From assembly GCA_013002265.1 (NCBI GenBank), contig JABDKK010000152.1, positions 1 to 8,285 on the forward strand: a stretch of 8,285 nucleotides of DNA. The letters run 5' to 3'. The notes under the pieces are model-generated. The model was given only the letters and a program-made list of their open reading frames with translations, was not told the DNA's origin and ran no database searches. Of the stretch, positions 1-5,158 are shown piece by piece. The translations under genes were made by a program, and so were the position numbers. The first letter of the stretch is position 1; each line of letters opens with the position of its first letter. This stretch comes from Candidatus Nitrosopumilus sp. (lineage in GTDB: Archaea; Thermoproteota; Nitrososphaeria; Nitrososphaerales; Nitrosopumilaceae).

Positions 1-1
1 A

Positions 2-139
2 CCTGGTATATGTGAAGATTGTAGGGAATACGTCACGTATTCCAAAAAGTCAATGCAAACCCATGCAGAATTACTGAAAAAACACCGGTGTCCAAAGTGT
101 GGAAATTTTGCACTGAAAACATTGAGTGCTTACTTGTAA
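2..139 (+). CDS. C-terminal fragment of a Cys-rich (zinc-ribbon-like) protein
   Basis: This open frame enters from the left edge and ends at a TAA at 137-139, leaving 45 residues of a protein that begins outside the window. The visible part contains two CxxC pairs, CEDC near residues 4-7 and CPKC near residues 31-34. They are separated by a basic, probably helical stretch containing KKSMQTHAELLKKH. Two CxxC knuckles about 24 residues apart are typical of a zinc ribbon or treble-clef zinc site, so metal binding is a fair inference, but the family and function cannot be told from the fragment. The tail after the second knuckle is short (GNFALKTLSAYL), suggesting the metal site closes the protein. 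No terminator hairpin was seen just after the stop. Confidence 0.6.
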   Translation, partial: PGICEDCREYVTYSKKSMQTHAELLKKHRCPKCGNFALKTLSAYL

Positions 140-213
140 TCGCGAGTAGTAATTCTAAACCCCAAATACACTCAAGTTCATAATTCGTGTAGAATAGATT
201 TTTGATTCCAACA

Positions 214-221
214 TGTTTAAG
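214..221 (+). promoter_or_regulatory. Putative TATA box of the 245 gene
   Basis: The box TGTTTAAG is centred 27.5 bases before the ATG at 245. This fits the window-wide pattern of TATA boxes placed to start transcription at or next to the start codon. It is the main support for the small gene downstream being real. Confidence 0.4.
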
Positions 222-244
222 TTCAAAATTATCTGATTACATCT

Positions 245-433
245 ATGGTTGATCATGATCAAGAACCTGATGGATATGAGATAATAATGATTGAATCAAA
301 AGTTAGAGAGGGAATTTTTCACAAGGTTGTCAAAGACTTGGAGACCGGAAAGGCTGTTTCCTGTTCTTGCAAATGTTGGACCAAGGGGAACAAGCCTTGT
401 TTTGGCATGAGAACTGTTGGATTTGATAGTTGA
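245..433 (+). CDS. Small Cys-rich protein with SWIM-like zinc knuckle
   Basis: This is a 62-residue protein that I do not recognise as a named family. Residues 10-35 read like a short beta-rich segment (GYEIIMIES, then IFHKVVKDLETG). They are followed by a cysteine cluster with C40, C42, C44 and C52. The order CxC, about nine residues, then C inside NKPCFG resembles the SWIM zinc finger (CxCx(n)CxH), with glycine where SWIM has histidine. Metal binding is therefore plausible but incomplete by the standard motif; C44 could be the fourth ligand. The ATG was chosen because a TATA-like box lies 27.5 bases upstream, implying a leaderless message. No Shine-Dalgarno site is visible. The reverse-strand frame over the same bases lacks recognisable motifs and was not called. 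Confidence 0.5.
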   Translation: MVDHDQEPDGYEIIMIESKVREGIFHKVVKDLETGKAVSCSCKCWTKGNKPCFGMRTVGFDS

Positions 434-501
434 TCTAATCATTTTATTTGAACTATTTTTTAGAATGTAATCCCAATGCGCTTGTTCATTCTTTACCTGC
501 C

Positions 502-573
502 AAAAGTAACCTGACCAGTTATTCATGGTCTGACTGCAGATGGAAGTCATTCTTGAACAGTCAGGTTATTTTT
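502..573 (+). terminator. Long-loop hairpin ending in a T-run
   Basis: Bases 502-515 pair with 560-573 to give a 14-bp stem with one G-T pair. Its core is TAACCTGAC against GTCAGGTTA. The 5' arm begins with A bases and the 3' arm runs into seven T bases (569-575), as in an intrinsic-type terminator. The enclosed 44-base loop has its own small hairpin (TCTG-ACTG-CAGA, 529-540). A second pairing, CTGACTG at 530-536 with CAGTCAG at 558-564, competes with the main stem. It probably ends the message of the 245 gene; a small RNA is the alternative. Confidence 0.4.
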
Positions 574-589
574 TTACAATAACCTTCCT

Positions 590-597
590 CTTTAATT
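590..597 (+). promoter_or_regulatory. Putative TATA box of the C2H2 finger gene
   Basis: CTTTAATT is centred 27.5 bases before the ATG at 621, which favours that ATG over the in-frame one at 540. The surrounding 11-mer CTTTAATTCCA (590-600) is repeated exactly at 611-621, where it runs into the start codon. Confidence 0.45.
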
Positions 598-620
598 CCA
601 AAATTAACTCCTTTAATTCC

Positions 621-749
621 ATGTCCTATCGATGTATGCTCTGTGATGTTAGATTGGACACTCCACAAAAACTTGAGGTTCATCTTCAGATCGAACACAA
701 ATGGAAGCAAAAGAAAGAATCCTCAAATGGACTAGATACATGGACATAA
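621..749 (+). CDS. Small single C2H2 zinc-finger protein
   Basis: This 42-residue protein is almost entirely one C2H2 zinc finger: C5 and C8 (CMLC), then H21 and H26 in the helix (LEVHLQIEHKW). The spacing C-x2-C-x12-H-x4-H matches the classical family. A short Lys-rich tail (KWKQKKESS) follows and could help nucleic-acid binding. Single-finger proteins of this size are common in archaea, and DNA, RNA or protein binding are all possible. The frame is also open upstream to an ATG at 540, but the extra 27 residues fall on the hairpin and T-run. A TATA-like box sits 27.5 bases before 621, so I chose the inner ATG. That implies a leaderless message. Confidence 0.6.
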   Translation: MSYRCMLCDVRLDTPQKLEVHLQIEHKWKQKKESSNGLDTWT

Positions 750-750
750 C

Positions 751-924
751 CTATACTGTATCTTCTTGTTCATTTTCATCATGATCTCTTCTTGATGGTC
801 GAACTGGAATGTAAATTATTGTCAACAAGAGTTATATGCGAATTTTCTATTTAGCACTCACTGAGAAATTGTTCATCTGTACAATGCCTCCTTGGTGTGG
901 GATTATCTTGATTTTCCTAGCCTC
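751..924 (-). pseudogene. Possible remnant of a decayed minus-strand gene
   Basis: Read on the minus strand in one frame, this stretch gives 25 protein-like residues (beginning EARKIKIIPHQGG), a TAG at 847-849, four codons, and a TAA at 832-834. It then gives 26 residues ending in a strongly charged tail (RPSRRDHDENEQEDTV) before a TAG at 751-753. The two halves share the frame without an indel. The alternating beta-like pattern and the acidic end look like the C-terminus of a small protein broken by two nonsense mutations. I do not recognise the family. Chance is a real alternative: in DNA this AT-rich a frame is expected to stop about every 13 codons, and the longest open run here is only 26. 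Confidence 0.25.
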
Positions 925-1117
925 TCAGTTGAGGAAATTTATCAGTTGAAGAGAAGTTAAAAAATATCATCATGCATTACATGTTTGTTTACAGGTAGAA
1001 AAAGAAGGTTAGAAATCAGATGTTGTTCTAAATTCAGTACGTAATTTTGAAATTTGACAGTGTTTAGTGTTCAAAAAATGAGCTTTAACATAAATTTAGT
1101 AAAAATTTAGTGTCTAC
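925..1117. other. Gene-free spacer before the aldo/keto reductase
   Basis: Together with 750-924 this makes a stretch of about 370 bases without an intact gene. I see only very short open frames, such as one of 21 codons from 884 with no promoter box. There is a weak hairpin (TTTCCT 913-918 with AGGAAA 932-937) and an A/T-rich right end with a repeated AATTTAGT (1093-1100 and 1104-1111) that carries the promoter of the next gene. Confidence 0.5.
1090..1097 (+). promoter_or_regulatory. Putative TATA box of the aldo/keto reductase
   Basis: ATAAATTT is centred about 24.5 bases before the ATG at 1118. That is slightly close, but it fits transcription starting at or just after the start codon. 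No Shine-Dalgarno sequence lies between box and ATG. Confidence 0.35.
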
Positions 1118-2218
1118 ATGATATCGGGGTTTGCAACATCTGAGGGAACCAAAAAATTTGCCCAAAACTCAGGCGTGAATCAAGCAAATTTCAAACACTT
1201 TCAAAACCTTTCACTATCAAATGTTGGAATGGGAACATATCTGGGCGATGCTGACTCAAAAACAGATGAACTTGTAAAAAATGCAGTAAAACAGTCTATT
1301 GAATCTGGAGTAAATGTAATAGACACTGCAATTAACTACAGGTCTCAAAAGGCAGAACGCTCAGTTGGAAGGGCAATATCTGAACTCGTTCAAGAGAAAA
1401 AAATCTCTCGCGATCAAGTCTTCATCAGTTCTAAAAATGGATATGTTACAAATGATGCAGATGTCGGTTTGGGTTTTTGGGAATATGTCAAAGAAGAATA
1501 TGCTCAAAAAGGCGTAATCAAAGAAGGCGATGTCACTTCTGGATATCACTGCATGACTATTCCGTACCTTTCAGATCAACTGGATAGGAGTCTTAAAAAT
1601 TTGGATTTGGATTGTCTTGATTTAATGTATCTTCATAATGCCGTAGAAGGTCAGATTAAAGATGTTCCAAAAGATACATTCATTGAGAATTTAAAATCTG
1701 TCTTTGAACTGTATGAACAAAAACGCAATGAGGGAAAAATAAAATTCTATGGTATGGCAACATGGGAGTGTTTCCGTGTTGCAAATGATAACCCACAATA
1801 CTTGTCACTGGAGGAGACAATAAACATTGCCAAAAAAATTGGCGGCCAAGATCATGGATTCCGATTTATTCAATTACCATACAACATGCACTATGATCAA
1901 GCATTACTTGCAAAGAATCAAACTCTTAACACTAAATCCGTATCGATTTTGGAATCTGCTTTTTCATTAGATGTTGGAGTTTTTACCAGTGTTCCATTCA
2001 TGCAGGGTAGGCTATTGGCACCTGGTGTCATGCCTGAGTTTGGTGAACTCAAACCTTCGCTTAGGGCATTACAGTTTATCCGCTCCTCTCCAGGTGTAAT
2101 CGCACCACTAGTTGGACAAAAATCGCCTCAGCACGTATCAGAAAACCTAGAGATAATGAATGTCCCGCCACTAACTGAAGATGATTTTGTATCTCTGATC
2201 AAGAAACTGACATCGTAA
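1118..2218 (+). CDS. Aldo/keto reductase family oxidoreductase
   Basis: A 366-residue cytosolic NAD(P)H-dependent oxidoreductase of the aldo/keto reductase (TIM-barrel) superfamily, which reduces aldehydes or ketones; the substrate cannot be told. The catalytic tetrad is visible: D69 (NVIDTAINY), Y74, K106 (FISSKNGY) and H173 (MYLHNA). The N-terminal strand GMGTYLG (37-43) and the cofactor-phosphate loop near the end (VGQKSPQHVSEN, 332-343) also match the family. It is longer than the usual 270-330 residues. The extra length is a roughly 30-residue N-terminal lead and an insert after the lysine strand (about 110-147, containing GFWEYVKEEYAQKG). No signal peptide or membrane segment is seen. 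It stands alone, with its own promoter and a separate promoter for the gene after it. Confidence 0.9.
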   Translation: MISGFATSEGTKKFAQNSGVNQANFKHFQNLSLSNVGMGTYLGDADSKTDELVKNAVKQSIESGVNVIDTAINYRSQKAERSVGRAISELVQEKKISRDQVFISSKNGYVTNDADVGLGFWEYVKEEYAQKGVIKEGDVTSGYHCMTIPYLSDQLDRSLKNLDLDCLDLMYLHNAVEGQIKDVPKDTFIENLKSVFELYEQKRNEGKIKFYGMATWECFRVANDNPQYLSLEETINIAKKIGGQDHGFRFIQLPYNMHYDQALLAKNQTLNTKSVSILESAFSLDVGVFTSVPFMQGRLLAPGVMPEFGELKPSLRALQFIRSSPGVIAPLVGQKSPQHVSENLEIMNVPPLTEDDFVSLIKKLTS

Positions 2219-2232
2219 ATTCATAATCGAAA

Positions 2233-2240
2233 TTATATAT
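2233..2240 (+). promoter_or_regulatory. TATA box of the DUF6659-like gene
   Basis: TTATATAT is centred 41.5 bases before the ATG at 2278, which predicts transcription from about 2263. This would give a leader of about 15 bases, unlike the apparently leaderless genes elsewhere in the window. Confidence 0.45.
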
Positions 2241-2263
2241 GAGGAAAATTATTCCCCCATCAT

Positions 2264-2269
2264 AAGGAG
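2264..2269 (+). promoter_or_regulatory. Shine-Dalgarno site of the DUF6659-like gene
   Basis: AAGGAG lies eight bases before the ATG at 2278, the normal spacing. It is the only strong ribosome-binding site I found, and it agrees with the TATA box lying farther upstream here. It also rejects the out-of-frame ATG at 2274. Confidence 0.6.
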
Positions 2270-2277
2270 TCCTATGC

Positions 2278-2643
2278 ATGTCTACTAAAATTTATGATTA
2301 TACAAAAATTTGTGATTCAATAAAATCACTTGACCCAAAAATTCGTTTTGCAGGCGTAATTAATGAACGTGGCCGTTTGGTAGCTGGTGGAATGAAAGAA
2401 AATGTAGATCCACTTGAGAGTGAAAAAGATGATGAGATGATTTTCATGGAATTGGCCTTGCGTGTAAAAATGAGAAAAGAATTTGATAAGCAACTAGGGC
2501 CTGTAAATTTTGCTCTGGCCTCAAGGGAGAGAGCACTGGCAATCAGTTTTCTAATAAACGAAGATATTTTGTATGTGGTATCTGAACCCGATGCTGATTA
2601 TGGAACTCTTCCTAAAAAAATCCTCTCTATTATTCACGAATAA
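2278..2643 (+). CDS. DUF6659-like conserved thaumarchaeal protein
   Basis: A 121-residue soluble protein that I recognise from memory as resembling the DUF6659 family, widespread in Nitrososphaerota and of unknown function. Residues 22-45 (RFAGVINERGRLVAGGMKENVDPL) form a strand-turn-strand in which a residue-rich strand is followed by a Gly turn. The helix MIFMELALRVKMRKEFD (about 54-70) follows, then strands VNFALASRERALAISFLI and DILYVVSEP. This order loosely resembles roadblock/profilin-like sensory folds, but that is inference only. There are no catalytic residues, cysteine pairs or membrane segments of note (a single Cys at 12). It has its own TATA box plus a Shine-Dalgarno site, and a T-rich tract after the stop (2644-2660) could serve as terminator. 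Confidence 0.75.
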   Translation: MSTKIYDYTKICDSIKSLDPKIRFAGVINERGRLVAGGMKENVDPLESEKDDEMIFMELALRVKMRKEFDKQLGPVNFALASRERALAISFLINEDILYVVSEPDADYGTLPKKILSIIHE

Positions 2644-2677
2644 TTTCTGTTTCAATTTTTGGGACATTTCGATGATC

Positions 2678-2685
2678 CTTAATTA
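2678..2685 (+). promoter_or_regulatory. Surviving TATA box of the decayed YHS gene
   Basis: CTTAATTA is centred 27.5 bases before the ATG at 2709. It is identical to the box of the gene at 7913. A correctly placed box in front of a broken frame supports the view that the frame once was a normal leaderless gene. Confidence 0.4.
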
Positions 2686-2708
2686 CCAAAAACCGTTCTA
2701 AACATTTA

Positions 2709-3186
2709 ATGGAAAATTATAATAAAACTGGCTCATGGCAAAATTGATTTTGATTGTATGGCAATGGCTGAATTAACTAAATAGATTGGACATGTTGTTA
2801 AGTATTCGATTAAGCAGTGTCGAGATGAATTAAATTCATAAGAGATTGAACATGTTGTTAAAATGACTTGTGATGCTATTTCAAAAATGAGTAAAAAACT
2901 GTCAAACTTACTGTATGGTTATAGAATACTACAGCGACTTTCACAATCTGATTTATAAAATTCAATTCAAGACAGTTTCTCCAAAAACATTACCACATGA
3001 GTGGTTAGTTTGCGAGAGATGTTGTCAAAATTTAAAATCTTTAATGATACAGATTCCATTTTATCTATGACTCTACTAACTGGTGAGAAAATACCAAACA
3101 ATTAATTTCAAAGTCTAATTGATTTTTTGAGTACAAAATGGATTTTAGTTCCTAATCTATAAATAGAATTCACATAAGAAAAACAT
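2709..3186 (+). pseudogene. Decayed N-terminal part of a YHS-domain protein
   Basis: From an ATG at 2709 the frame reads MENYNKTGSWQ. One apparent frameshift in the A-run near 2740 then moves to the frame used by the YHS tail. After that, a single frame continues with helix-like, protein-like sequence and no further indel. It is interrupted by seven stops at 2782, 2839, 2956, 2998, 3103, 3160 and 3175, covering TAG, TAA and TGA. Use of all three stop codons argues against recoding of one. The intact parent would have had about 208 residues: a mostly helical N-terminal region of about 155 residues (for example KMSKKLSNLLYGYRILQRLS) and a C-terminal YHS domain. IGHVVK and EIEHVVK are encoded by a near-exact DNA repeat 60 bases apart. 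I cannot name the parent family. Confidence 0.55.
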
Positions 3187-3333
3187 GTGCCAGTAGATCC
3201 TGTATGTGGAATTGAATTAACTGAAGATTTAGCATTACTTCATGAACATGATGGTAAAAAATTCTATTTTTGTTGTAATGGGTGCAGACGTATTTTTATT
3301 AAAAAACCTAGAAAATACAAAAACTTATCCTAA
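3187..3333 (+). CDS. YHS/TRASH-type metal-binding domain (48 residues)
   Basis: A 48-codon open frame encodes one YHS/TRASH metal-binding module. DPVCGIEL near the start carries C7, and DGKKFYFCCNGCRRIF carries C29, C30 and C33, with the usual Lys-rich end KKPRKY. The spacing C-x21-C-x3-C fits the TRASH pattern C-x19-22-C-x3-C, linked to copper and other heavy-metal binding or sensing. Translation would have to begin at the GTG at 3187, which has neither a Shine-Dalgarno site nor a well-placed TATA box. The frame is continuous with the stop-riddled region upstream, so it may be the surviving tail of that pseudogene rather than a working gene. The tail has no stop in 48 codons, against seven in the 155 or so before it. 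Its stop overlaps the convergent synthetase gene by four bases. Confidence 0.5.
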   Translation: MPVDPVCGIELTEDLALLHEHDGKKFYFCCNGCRRIFIKKPRKYKNLS

Positions 3334-4274
3334 ATTGGAAAGGCTCCACACATTCTACAAAACTTGGAATTCTCAACTTTGTGCTTGCAGTAAGGACATT
3401 TACTTTCTGCATTATTATCCACAGGCAAACCAAACATTTTCTTAAAAATCTCATAATAATACATCGATTCTCTACTTCTAATTATTACTCCCTCATTTTT
3501 TTCTACAGTTAACTTCTTTTCAACATAGGTTTCCTCTCCTATTACTGAGTTGAATAGATTTGTTAGGCCTGCTGTTCCTGAGCCATCCTGCATGGGGGAT
3601 TTTTCCCTCCATGCAATCTGTGCTGGTATGTATTTTTCAAATGTTTTTCGTAAGATCAGCTTTCCATGTCTTTTTCCATTTTTATTCCCAACTTTCATAT
3701 TTGGAGGAATTTTTTTTGCAAATTCAATAACCTTTTCATTTAGAAATGGCGATTCTATCTTTATTCCTAACTTTTCTCCAATTTTTTGTGTGGGAAAATG
3801 CATTACTGAGCAAACTCGTTTAATCTCATCTTCTAATTCTTCAATTGGTTTGTTTATCAAAAAGCTATACCCTGCAAATAATTCATCTGCCCCATCTCCT
3901 GTAATGATTGCATCCTCTCCGCTTTCTTTTGCCCATTTAACTGCCAAATACATTACAACATTATTTCGAATTTCAATATCATTGAAATTTTGTAATATTT
4001 TGATCGTTTCCTCTATTGCCTCTAAAATGGATGCTGTTTTTACACTGTAAATTGATAGCGGTAGACTCATTTCTTTTGAAATCATTTGGCAGTAGGTAAG
4101 ATCTGTTGAAACAAAGTCTTCTGCAATAACTGCAACTGTTTTTGGTTTTCTGTGTTTTAGAAAATATGCAATAATGGAACTATCTAGTCCACCAGATAAT
4201 GAAATCAAATCTGCTTTACATAAATCACATGACTCTTCTAAAAGACTGTAAACTTGCTTGGAAATATCATCCAC
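3330..4274 (-). CDS. Asparagine-synthase-like PP-loop enzyme with C-terminal zinc ribbon
   Basis: A 314-residue protein matching the synthetase (C-terminal) domain of class B asparagine synthetases. The PP-loop SGGLDSS (27-33) binds ATP. The second signature GDGADELFAGY (126-136) and the segment ESPFLNEKVIEFAKKIP (174-190) are also typical. The glutamine-hydrolysing N-terminal domain with its catalytic Cys is absent, so the enzyme would need free ammonia or a partner amidotransferase; making asparagine is only one possibility. The last 25 residues add a zinc ribbon (CPYC 293-296, CRMC 306-309) not found in ordinary AsnB. The start is a GTG; no in-frame ATG exists before the upstream stop, and an A/T box 24-26 bases upstream supports it. 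It is divergent from an HTH regulator that could control it. Confidence 0.8.
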   Translation of the reverse strand: MDDISKQVYSLLEESCDLCKADLISLSGGLDSSIIAYFLKHRKPKTVAVIAEDFVSTDLTYCQMISKEMSLPLSIYSVKTASILEAIEETIKILQNFNDIEIRNNVVMYLAVKWAKESGEDAIITGDGADELFAGYSFLINKPIEELEDEIKRVCSVMHFPTQKIGEKLGIKIESPFLNEKVIEFAKKIPPNMKVGNKNGKRHGKLILRKTFEKYIPAQIAWREKSPMQDGSGTAGLTNLFNSVIGEETYVEKKLTVEKNEGVIIRSRESMYYYEIFKKMFGLPVDNNAESKCPYCKHKVENSKFCRMCGAFPI

Positions 4275-4294
4275 TATTAACCAAGCAGGTTTGA

Positions 4295-4302
4295 AATTAA
4301 AA
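4295..4302 (-). promoter_or_regulatory. Putative TATA box of the synthetase-like gene
   Basis: Read on the minus strand this is TTTTAATT, centred about 24.5 bases before the GTG at 4274. It supports the GTG start with a leaderless message. It lies in the 105-base region shared with the divergent regulator. Confidence 0.4.
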
Positions 4303-4348
4303 TAGATATGCCTAGCATAATCTTAAAAAATCCAGTAGTATTGCAAAC

Positions 4349-4356
4349 TTTAAATT
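4349..4356 (+). promoter_or_regulatory. TATA box of the HTH regulator
   Basis: TTTAAATT, with the palindromic core TTTAAA, is centred 27.5 bases before the ATG at 4380, giving a predicted start of transcription at or beside the start codon. Confidence 0.5.
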
Positions 4357-4379
4357 CGTTTAGCCGCTCTTGAGAAATA

Positions 4380-4796
4380 ATGCTACTGCCAGCTGAGATT
4401 GAATCAAAAACTCTCATTCCTGCACTACGAGCAATTCTTGCAAAAAAACTTGCTGAAGATCATAATATTAGAGAAGATGAGATTTCAAAAATGCTGGGAG
4501 TGACTCAAGCTGCAATTAGTAATTATATTAGAGGAACCCGTGGTGATCCTTCTTTGATTTCTAAACTATTGGCTGAAAAACAAGTTGCAATAATGATTGA
4601 CGAGCTAAGTGATAGTCTGTCCTCTGATATGGCTTACACACCATCTAGTCTTTCGAAGTTTATTGGCCTTTGCAATTATATCAAATCAAGTCTGTTAATC
4701 TGTGAGATTCATCATAATTTGGAATCAGACATTGATGAACAAGTTTGCAAAGAATGTGAAAACATGCTTCTAAAAGGCCCTGGAAGCGTTTACTAA
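4380..4796 (+). CDS. COG2522-type HTH transcriptional regulator with Cys-rich C-terminus
   Basis: A 138-residue DNA-binding protein with an XRE/Cro-like helix-turn-helix. Residues 1-25 (LLPAEIESKTLIPALRAILAKKL) and the motif ISKMLGVTQAAISNYIRGTRG (35-55) are typical of the archaeal regulator group COG2522, in which TQAAxSNY forms the recognition helix. The C-terminal half has C98, C108, H111, C123 and C126 in the order C-x9-C-x14-C-x2-C, which could hold zinc or an iron-sulfur cluster and make the protein a redox or metal sensor; that part is inference. It shares a short intergenic region with the divergent synthetase-like gene, making that gene, or the regulator itself, a likely target. The message looks leaderless. 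The stop overlaps the alba stop by three bases. Confidence 0.85.
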   Translation: MLLPAEIESKTLIPALRAILAKKLAEDHNIREDEISKMLGVTQAAISNYIRGTRGDPSLISKLLAEKQVAIMIDELSDSLSSDMAYTPSSLSKFIGLCNYIKSSLLICEIHHNLESDIDEQVCKECENMLLKGPGSVY

Positions 4797-5107
4797 ATTT
4801 TATCTAAAATAATTTCAACAGTTGATGTCATACTTCCAATACCTGCAGCAGATTCTGTGTCTAATGTAATTTTTCCAACTTTTGAATTTCCATTTAGCAT
4901 TTTTTCAGTAATTATATTTGCAACTGCAACCGCATTAGGGATTGAATTTCCTTTTGCTCTTAAAATTACTTTTTTTTTATTGCCCAGAATTGATAATACG
5001 TCTACAGCCGATTGCATTACTGGATCATTTCCAATATTTATTATGGTATCTTCAGACTTTTTGGTCTGCTCGTGACCATACTGTTCACTTGTCTCGTCCA
5101 TGAGCAT
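4793..5107 (-). CDS. alba: Alba-family DNA/RNA-binding protein
   Basis: A 104-residue member of the Alba superfamily, small dimeric proteins that coat DNA and RNA in archaea. After a polar 20-residue tail, the fold reads in order: strand TIINIGNDPVM (21-31), helix QSAVDVLSIL, strand KKVILRAKGNSI (44-56), helix PNAVAVANIITEKML (57-71), then strands KVGKITLD and STVEIILDKI. The position equivalent to the Lys16-Lys17 pair of Sulfolobus Alba (GKKPVM) is GNDPVM here, with N27 and D28. The basic loop ARGRAI is AKGNSI, so charge at both contact sites is reduced. This suggests a paralogue with altered binding, or use of the polar N-terminal tail. The ATG at 5107 is preceded by a box at 5134-5141; a second in-frame ATG lies at 5101. 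Confidence 0.85.
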   Translation of the reverse strand: MLMDETSEQYGHEQTKKSEDTIINIGNDPVMQSAVDVLSILGNKKKVILRAKGNSIPNAVAVANIITEKMLNGNSKVGKITLDTESAAGIGSMTSTVEIILDKI

Positions 5108-5133
5108 TATTCAACAATCAGCAATTTTTTGTT

Positions 5134-5141
5134 CTTTTAAG
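5134..5141 (-). promoter_or_regulatory. Putative TATA box of alba
   Basis: On the minus strand this reads CTTAAAAG, centred 30.5 bases before the ATG at 5107, which predicts a leader of about four bases. It lies in the 51-base gap after rpoK, so alba probably has its own promoter rather than relying on rpoK transcription. Confidence 0.35.
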
Positions 5142-5158
5142 TTTTATCGACCAATGAT

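Noticed and set aside
296..550. Minus-strand open frame of 84 codons over the small SWIM-like gene
   Set aside because: No recognisable domain. It runs antisense over the Cys-rich frame and through the hairpin, and its start lies inside the hairpin loop.
502..573. Structured segment as a tRNA or box C/D RNA
   Set aside because: No T-loop GGTTC-type sequence or acceptor pairing, and no C box with a matching D box at proper spacing.
540..749. Longer form of the C2H2 gene starting at the ATG at 540
   Set aside because: The 27 extra residues are encoded by the hairpin and T-run and are Phe/Ile rich. The TATA box at 590-597 is placed for the ATG at 621 instead.
884..949. Short plus-strand frame MPPWCGIILIFLASQ (21 codons) in the gene-free stretch
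   Set aside because: Too short to judge; no TATA box or ribosome site at the right distance.
2740..3186. In-frame stops as recoded (for example pyrrolysine) codons
   Set aside because: TAG, TAA and TGA are all used, TAA most often, and there is also an apparent frameshift; nonsense decay is simpler.
3242..3445. Plus-strand open frame of 67 codons beginning MNMMVKNS
   Set aside because: It overlaps the YHS frame out of phase and runs into the antisense of the synthetase zinc ribbon; the residues look like frame noise, while the YHS frame has family motifs.
3550..4050. Plus-strand open frame of 166 codons, Phe/Ser/Ile rich
   Set aside because: Exact antisense of the AsnB-like gene, whose PP-loop motifs are clear. 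The composition is typical of the complement of an AT-rich coding strand.
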